From contig VBEF01000077.1 in assembly GCA_005881275.1 (NCBI GenBank), positions 1 through 43,010 of the forward strand: DNA of 43,010 nt, given 5' to 3'. Positions 38,364-43,010 of this stretch are shown here, piece by piece. The notes below the pieces were generated by a model. The model worked only from the letters and a program-made list of their open reading frames with translations. It was not told the DNA's origin and ran no database searches. The stretch's first letter is position 1; every line of letters begins with the position of its first letter. The position numbers and the translations under genes are program-made. Source of the DNA: Chloroflexota bacterium. GTDB taxonomy: Bacteria; Chloroflexota; Dormibacteria; Dormibacterales; Dormibacteraceae.

Positions 38364-40403
38364 GTGGATCCCAACACAGCGTGGTTTGGCGTGGCCGGCG
38401 GGTTGGCCGCGGTTGGATTCGCCGTGGTGCTCATCTTTCTCGTCCTCCGCCAGCCGTCGGGCAATGACCTCATGCGCCAGATCTCAGCCGCGATCCAGGA
38501 AGGCGCGGCCGCCTACCTGAACCGCCAGTACACGGTGATCGCGATCATCGGCGTGGCCATCGCGATCGTGATCGGGTTCTTCGTCAACTGGACGACCGCC
38601 GGGCTGTACATCGTCGGCGCGGTCCTGTCAGCCGCCGCCGGATACGTCGGCATGAACATCGCCGTGCGGGCGAACGTGCGCACCGCCGAAGCTGCCCGTG
38701 GCGGCCTGAACAAAGCGTTGCAGGTCGCGTTCCGCGGCGGCGCCGTCACCGGTTTCATGGTGGTTGGCCTCGGCTTGCTGGGAGTGTCCGCCGCGTACCT
38801 GGTCTTCAAGAATCCCGATGTTCTGGTGGGCCTGGCCTTCGGCGCGAGCCTCGTTTCTGTGTTCGCCCGGTTGGGTGGTGGGATCTACACCAAGGCGGCT
38901 GACGTCGGCGCGGACCTTGTGGGCAAAGTCGAGGCCGGCATCCCCGAGGACGATCCTCGCAACCCCGCAGTCATTGCGGACAACGTCGGCGACAACGTCG
39001 GTGACTGCGCGGGCATGGCGGCCGACCTCTTCGAAACGTACGCCGTGACCATGATCGCCGCGATCCTGCTCGGGTCGTTGCTCTTTCCACATCAGATCGG
39101 GTGGGTCATCTACCCCCTGCTTCTCGGCGCAGTGAGCGTCATCGGGTCGATCGCCGGGACGTTCTTCGTGCGCATCTTCAACCTGGGCTGGATCATGGGC
39201 GCCCTCTACGCGGGACTCCTTGTCGCGGTCGTCATCGCCGTCGCCGGCTTCTGGTTCGTGACCGAGTACATGAAATCCAACGGGTACTTTGCGGGTGCTG
39301 CGGCTGGTGGCGTCCACGATCCCAGCAACCTCTTCTTTGCGGGGCTGGTCGGCGTTGTGATCACGGTGCTCATCGTGGCAATCACGGAGTTCTTCACCGA
39401 GACCCGATACTGGCCGGTGCACCTGATTGCGAAGGCCTCGGTCACGGGCCACGCGACCAACATCATCGCGGGGCAGGCCATCGGCATGATGGCGACCGCG
39501 CTGCCCGTGATCGTGATCGCAACAGGCATTCTCATCAGCTATGCGCTGGGTGGCCTCTATGGAATCGCCATCGCGGCCACCGCGATGCTGTCGATGACCG
39601 GGATCATCGTTGCCATCGATTCATACGGTCCCATCACCGACAACGCAGGCGGCATCGCCGAGATGGCCAAGCTGCCCAAGGAAGTGCGTGCCGTGACTGA
39701 CCCGCTCGACGCGGTCGGCAACACGACCAAGGCCGTGACCAAGGGCTACGCGATCGGCTCCGCGGGTTTGGCCGCCCTCGTCCTGTTCGCGTCCTACACG
39801 CAGGAGCTCGCCAAGGCGGGCCACCCGACCAAATTCGAGCTTTCGGATCCGGTCGTGATCTCAGGCCTCTTCCTTGGCGGCATCCTGCCGTTCCTCTTCG
39901 GCTCTCTCGCGATGCTCGCGGTCGGGCGCGCCGGCGGACTCGTCGTGGAAGAGGTGAGGCGCCAATTTCGCGAGATCCCGGGCATCCTCGAAGGCACGGG
40001 CCGTCCCGAGTACGGCACCGCGGTGCGGATCGTGACCGCGGCAGCCCAGAGGGAGATGGTGGTGCCTGGCATCATCCCGGTCGTCGCGCCGATAGCGGTT
40101 GGCTTTCTCCTGGGCCCGCGGGCGCTGGGCGGATTGTTGCTGGGTGCGATCGTCACCGGCCTGTTCCTGGCGATCCAGATGACCAGCGGTGGTGCGGCTT
40201 GGGACAACGCCAAGAAGTACATAGAGGAAGGCCACCTTGGAGGGAAGGGCTCGGAAGCCCACAAGGCCGCCGTCACCGGAGACACGGTCGGCGACCCCAA
40301 CAAGGACACCGCCGGGCCTGCCATCAACCCCATGATCAAGGTCGTCAACATCATCGCGATCCTCATCGCCGCATGGGTCTCTACCAACTACCTGATCCAC
40401 TAG
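38364..40403 (+). CDS. hppA: Membrane-bound H+-translocating pyrophosphatase, K+-independent type
   Basis: A 679-residue membrane pyrophosphatase (HppA/V-PPase type) with about 16 hydrophobic helices. The substrate motifs are [11 protein letters not shown] and [19 protein letters not shown]. The position that decides the class reads [14 protein letters not shown], with Lys456 and Thr459 in place of the Ala pair of K+-dependent enzymes, so it should be K+-independent and proton-pumping. It hydrolyses PPi and energises the membrane. The GTG 38364 follows GAGGGAGGG by about 4 bases. The frame is open far upstream, but only this start has a ribosome site. The 106-base gap before it contains the possible terminator at 38256. 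Confidence 0.96.
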   Translation: MDPNTAWFGVAGGLAAVGFAVVLIFLVLRQPSGNDLMRQISAAIQEGAAAYLNRQYTVIAIIGVAIAIVIGFFVNWTTAGLYIVGAVLSAAAGYVGMNIAVRANVRTAEAARGGLNKALQVAFRGGAVTGFMVVGLGLLGVSAAYLVFKNPDVLVGLAFGASLVSVFARLGGGIYTKAADVGADLVGKVEAGIPEDDPRNPAVIADNVGDNVGDCAGMAADLFETYAVTMIAAILLGSLLFPHQIGWVIYPLLLGAVSVIGSIAGTFFVRIFNLGWIMGALYAGLLVAVVIAVAGFWFVTEYMKSNGYFAGAAAGGVHDPSNLFFAGLVGVVITVLIVAITEFFTETRYWPVHLIAKASVTGHATNIIAGQAIGMMATALPVIVIATGILISYALGGLYGIAIAATAMLSMTGIIVAIDSYGPITDNAGGIAEMAKLPKEVRAVTDPLDAVGNTTKAVTKGYAIGSAGLAALVLFASYTQELAKAGHPTKFELSDPVVISGLFLGGILPFLFGSLAMLAVGRAGGLVVEEVRRQFREIPGILEGTGRPEYGTAVRIVTAAAQREMVVPGIIPVVAPIAVGFLLGPRALGGLLLGAIVTGLFLAIQMTSGGAAWDNAKKYIEEGHLGGKGSEAHKAAVTGDTVGDPNKDTAGPAINPMIKVVNIIAILIAAWVSTNYLIH

Positions 40404-40419
40404 TAGACTCGTCCCTGGG

Positions 40420-40749
40420 GTGGACGATTACCAAAAAGAGATCGCCGACCTCGAAACCCAGGTCGAGCAGCTAGTGGAGGCCGAGGGCGAAGCCAAGACA
40501 ATCGCGGAGCTTTCGATGCAGCTCGAGATCCTGAAGGCCATTTACGCACGCGCCACCGATCTCCTGCAGCGCGGCAAGAAAGATGAGGGTCTCCGCTACG
40601 GCCTGCGCATCCAGGGTTACGGCGACTGGAACCTTGACAACGTGTACGCGTTCGTCTACGAACGTTCCGTAGAGCTCGAACCAAACGCCCACCATGCGTT
40701 CGTCGTTGGTATCAAGGCCGCCGACTTTGCGCTGATGCTCAACTCATAG
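40420..40749 (+). CDS. Small protein of unknown function with an N-terminal coiled coil
   Basis: I do not recognise this 109-residue acidic protein. The N-terminal half (residues 2-45) is a strongly predicted coiled coil, with DDYQKEIADLETQVEQLVEA; the second half is mixed with LRYGLRIQGYGDWNLDNVYA and ends with FVVGIKAADFALMLNS. No membrane segment or signal is seen. The start is GTG 40420 without a clear ribosome site. It sits 16 bases after the pyrophosphatase and 10 bases before the acyl-CoA ligase, so it may be co-transcribed with either. Confidence 0.6.
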   Translation: MDDYQKEIADLETQVEQLVEAEGEAKTIAELSMQLEILKAIYARATDLLQRGKKDEGLRYGLRIQGYGDWNLDNVYAFVYERSVELEPNAHHAFVVGIKAADFALMLNS

Positions 40750-40759
40750 GAGGAGTCCG

Positions 40760-42337
40760 ATGGAAACCCCGCTGACGCCCCTGGAGTTCGCCCGGCGGGC
40801 ACGCAAGCTATACGGCGACCGTGAGGCCGTTGTCGACGGCGACATGCGCCTGACCTACGAGGAGTTCTTCTCGGGCTGCGACCGCTGGTCGTCGGCGCTG
40901 CAGGCGATGGGCGTCGGGCAGGGCGATCGTGTCGCCTATATCGCGCCCAACACACGCGAGCAGCTCGAATCGTTCTATGCGGTGCCGCAGATCGGCGCGG
41001 TGCTGGTGCCCATCAACTACCGGCTCACGGCCGAGGATTTCGTCTACATCACGTCGCACTCCGGCGCCAAAGTTCTGTGCGTCCATCCCGACTACGTGGA
41101 GGCGGTAGAGGGCGTGCGCGATCAGCTGCGCGGCGTCGAGCAGTTCGTCGTGCTGGGCGACGCCGGCGGCCGTAAAGGCTGGCGGGAACATGACGCCGAG
41201 GTCGCGCGTGCCGAGCCTTCCTTCAAGCGCGTTGACGTAAAGGAGGACGACCTCCTTTCGCTCAACTACACAAGCGGCACCACGGCGAAGCCGAAGGGCG
41301 TGATGATCACGCACCGCAACGCGTGGATGAACGTGATGGACACGCTCGTCCACTTCCACCTCACTGTCGACGATCGCTACCTATGGACGCTGCCGATGTT
41401 TCACGCCAACGGTTGGACGTTCGTATGGATCATCACGGCTGTTGGCGGCAAGCACATCTGCCTGCCCAAGGTGGAGCCGGCGCGCGTCTTCGACCTGATT
41501 CGCGAGGAGAACGTCGGCTGGCTGTGCGCAGCGCCGACCGTTTTGATCTCGCTTGCCGGCGCGTCCAAGGAGGTCCGTGGCGAGGTGCCAGGCGGCGTTC
41601 ACGTGGTAACCGCCGGTGCGCCGCCCGCCGCGGCGACTATCGAGCGCATGGAGGGCGAGTTCGGCTGGGAGGTAACGCAGGTCTACGGCCTGACCGAGAC
41701 CTCGCCCTTCCTCACGATCTGCGAGCCGCGCCCAGAGCATGCCTCCAGGTCGACATCCGAGCGCGCCGTGATCAAGGCCCTGACGGGCGTCGAGATGATC
41801 GGCGCTTGCGAGCTGCGTGTCGTCGACGGCGACGGCAAGGATGTTCCGGCCGACGGCCAGACGCTGGGCGAGATCGTGGCTCGCGGCAACGTAATCATGC
41901 AGGGGTACTACAACGACCCTGAGGCGACCAAGAAGGTGATGGGCGACGGTTGGTTCCACACCGGTGACGCCGCGGTGATGCACCCGGACGGCTACGCCGA
42001 GATCCGCGACCGGATCAAGGACGTGATCATCAGCGGCGGCGAGAACATCTCCTCGATCGAGGTGGAAGGCGTGCTGCTGCGCCATCCAGCCGTCTTGGAG
42101 GCCGCGATCGTGGGGCTGCCGCACGAGAAGTGGGGCGAGGCTCCTTTCGCCTATGTCGTGCTGAAGCCGGGCGCGAGCGCCACGGAGGCGGAGCTGATCG
42201 CGTTCACGAGGGATCACCTCGCCCACTTCAAGGCGCCGCACGGAGTCACGTTCGTGGACGAGCTGCCCAAGACCGCGACCGGCAAGATCCAGAAGTTCGT
42301 GCTGAGGAAGGGCGCCGCGGCCATAGTCCGCCAGTAG
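40760..42337 (+). CDS. AMP-forming acyl-CoA ligase
   Basis: A 525-residue AMP-dependent synthetase/ligase. The P-loop-like motif is LNYTSGTTAKPKGVMITH, the A5 motif is YGLTETSP, the A7 motif GDGWFHTGDAAVMHPDGY, and the C-terminal lysine lies in KTATGKIQKFV. Such enzymes activate a fatty acid with ATP, releasing PPi, then transfer it to CoA. The substrate chain length is not inferable. An AGGAGG site precedes ATG 40760. Substrate may feed the acyl-CoA operon at 33-35 kb, and the released PPi suits the upstream pyrophosphatase. It converges on the PPOX gene. Confidence 0.92.
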   Translation: METPLTPLEFARRARKLYGDREAVVDGDMRLTYEEFFSGCDRWSSALQAMGVGQGDRVAYIAPNTREQLESFYAVPQIGAVLVPINYRLTAEDFVYITSHSGAKVLCVHPDYVEAVEGVRDQLRGVEQFVVLGDAGGRKGWREHDAEVARAEPSFKRVDVKEDDLLSLNYTSGTTAKPKGVMITHRNAWMNVMDTLVHFHLTVDDRYLWTLPMFHANGWTFVWIITAVGGKHICLPKVEPARVFDLIREENVGWLCAAPTVLISLAGASKEVRGEVPGGVHVVTAGAPPAAATIERMEGEFGWEVTQVYGLTETSPFLTICEPRPEHASRSTSERAVIKALTGVEMIGACELRVVDGDGKDVPADGQTLGEIVARGNVIMQGYYNDPEATKKVMGDGWFHTGDAAVMHPDGYAEIRDRIKDVIISGGENISSIEVEGVLLRHPAVLEAAIVGLPHEKWGEAPFAYVVLKPGASATEAELIAFTRDHLAHFKAPHGVTFVDELPKTATGKIQKFVLRKGAAAIVRQ

Positions 42338-42342
42338 GTCGT

Positions 42343-42843
42343 TTAAGCCCAGACCTCTGTCTTCGACCAGGCAAGGCCGTCGCGCGTGACGCGGGCCGTG
42401 ACGAGCGTCCCTGGCGCCAGCGATCGCTCGTCGAAGAGCTTCACAGTCCGCGGACGGAATCGATAGACGGGGAGGTCGTCGGCGTCAGCGTCGTAGTCAG
42501 TGAATCGCCTTCCGTAAATGCGCCTCGCCCCTCGCGACGCCAAGCCGGCCGCTCCGAAAAGTTGGATCCCACGATCGGCCCGGCCCCACACCTGGTTCGA
42601 GGCGTAGACGGTCACCGCCGCGGAGCTGTTTCGCGTGAGGTTGCGTGAATGGAGGGAATCCGGGTCGGAGATCCAGACCACTTCGAAGCGGTCGCTCCAC
42701 GCAAAGTACATGTGGTTGACGTGGGCTCGGCCACCAGCAGACACCGTGGCTAAAGCGCATAGGGGAGAGGCGTTCATCAGCTTGCGCGCCACGCGCTCGA
42801 GGCTTACGGATGAGAATCGACGCGAACGCCGCTCGATCGTCAC
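42343..42843 (-). CDS. PPOX-class flavin (FMN)-binding protein
   Basis: A 166-residue protein of the pyridoxamine-phosphate-oxidase-like split barrel. The core shows PLCALATVSAGGRAHVNHMYFA, then VVWISDPDSLHSRNL with AAVTVYASNQVWG, and a late RIYGRRFTDYDADADDLPVY. The family binds FMN, F420 or haem, and the cofactor cannot be fixed here. No signal is present. The start is GTG 42843, just 4 bases after the stop of the upstream HNH gene, so the two form one transcript. Confidence 0.82.
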   Translation of the reverse strand: MTIERRSRRFSSVSLERVARKLMNASPLCALATVSAGGRAHVNHMYFAWSDRFEVVWISDPDSLHSRNLTRNSSAAVTVYASNQVWGRADRGIQLFGAAGLASRGARRIYGRRFTDYDADADDLPVYRFRPRTVKLFDERSLAPGTLVTARVTRDGLAWSKTEVWA

Positions 42844-42847
42844 GCAT

Positions 42848-43010
42848 CTAGTCTGGCTCCCTCGGCAAGCCGAAGGTGACGGTGGGGGCGATGGTCACGA
42901 TCTGCCCGTCATCGCATTTGATCAGCTGCCATCCGCTCTCATGCACCATGCGATGGTGCCGGCGACAGAGCAGGACCAGGTTGTCGAGCTCGGTCGGACC
43001 GCCGTTGATC
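42848..43010 (-). CDS. HNH endonuclease domain protein (C-terminal end, partial)
   Basis: Only the last 54 codons fall inside the window; the gene continues past the right edge. Visible sequence is GGPTELDNLVLLCRRHHRMV, with the closing Asn-Leu-Val-Leu-Leu-Cys and His-His of an HNH nuclease motif, followed by ESGWQLIKCDDG. It resembles the DUF222/HNH endonucleases frequent in actinobacterial-type genomes. The stop at 42848 is 4 bases upstream of the PPOX start. Whether the protein is active cannot be judged. Confidence 0.85.
   Translation of the reverse strand, partial: INGGPTELDNLVLLCRRHHRMVHESGWQLIKCDDGQIVTIAPTVTFGLPREPD

Noticed and set aside
1-43010. tRNA, rRNA, CRISPR repeats, insertion sequences or att sites
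   Set aside because: No cloverleaf sequence, no regularly spaced repeats, no transposase gene and no long direct or inverted repeats were seen on reading; a computed scan would be needed to exclude faint ones.

Overview
The window is a dense, high-GC stretch of bacterial chromosome with about 57 genes on both strands. It has no rRNA, tRNA, CRISPR array, insertion sequence or phage block, and no gap above 300 bases. Several traits suggest a soil-type, probably Gram-positive-like (Terrabacteria) lineage such as Chloroflexota/Dormibacterota or Actinomycetota: an LCP-family cell-wall transferase, lipobox lipoproteins, a MoxR-DUF58-TgpA operon, a group II truncated globin, an ECF42-type sigma factor with a DGPF/YCII partner, and many GTG starts preceded closely by a TANNNT box (leaderless-type promoters). 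The phylum cannot be fixed from sequence reading alone.

Layout. 1-5.1 kb: the tail of an ABC-transporter binding protein, then a circularly permuted ATP-grasp / alpha-E / transglutaminase operon on the minus strand, facing two more transglutaminase-like genes on the plus strand. 5.1-6.8 kb: YCII-like, DUF72 and a small HEXXH zincin-like protein. 6.8-16.8 kb: a run of stress- and envelope-type genes, many of them small: glycine-zipper stress protein, CBS pair, PAP2 phosphatase, Nramp-related transporter, holin-like/DUF3618/YihY membrane operon, tiny hydrophobic and basic proteins, zinc-finger miniproteins, proline dehydrogenase and patatin. Several have strong Shine-Dalgarno sites and clear terminators. 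16.8-19.3 kb: a membrane-anchored beta-propeller protein coupled to an LCP protein, and a lipoprotein. 19.4-27.8 kb: metabolic and housekeeping genes: DUF3052-like protein, metallophosphoesterase, ornithine cyclodeaminase-like protein, MFS exporter, globin, DUF2254-like membrane protein, a shortened HAD hydrolase, a phosphofructokinase with PPi-type residues, PduO-type adenosyltransferase and an alpha/beta hydrolase. 27.9-33.3 kb: a lipoprotein with a C-terminal Hint (intein-like) domain, divergent from MoxR-DUF58-TgpA. 33.3-35.7 kb: an acyl-CoA operon (two MaoC-type hydratases, SDR, enoyl-CoA hydratase). 35.7-37.2 kb: a YCII/DGPF gene run into an ECF42 sigma gene in another frame. 37.2-43.0 kb: CinA-type protein, acylphosphatase, K+-independent H+-pumping pyrophosphatase, a small unknown protein, an acyl-CoA ligase, a PPOX flavoprotein and a truncated HNH gene at the window edge.

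How the genes fit together. Three themes recur: peptide-bond and transglutaminase chemistry (four transglutaminase-fold proteins plus an ATP-grasp enzyme), envelope and stress maintenance, and acyl-CoA/pyrophosphate metabolism. In the last theme the acyl-CoA ligase makes PPi, while the H+-PPase and the PPi-type phosphofructokinase could use it. The most unusual points are the Hint-domain lipoprotein, the out-of-frame YCII/ECF42 junction, the HAD protein with an in-frame gap in its cap, three genes whose only sensible start is not ATG/GTG/TTG (AUC, AUC, CUG), and the recurrent leaderless promoter pattern.
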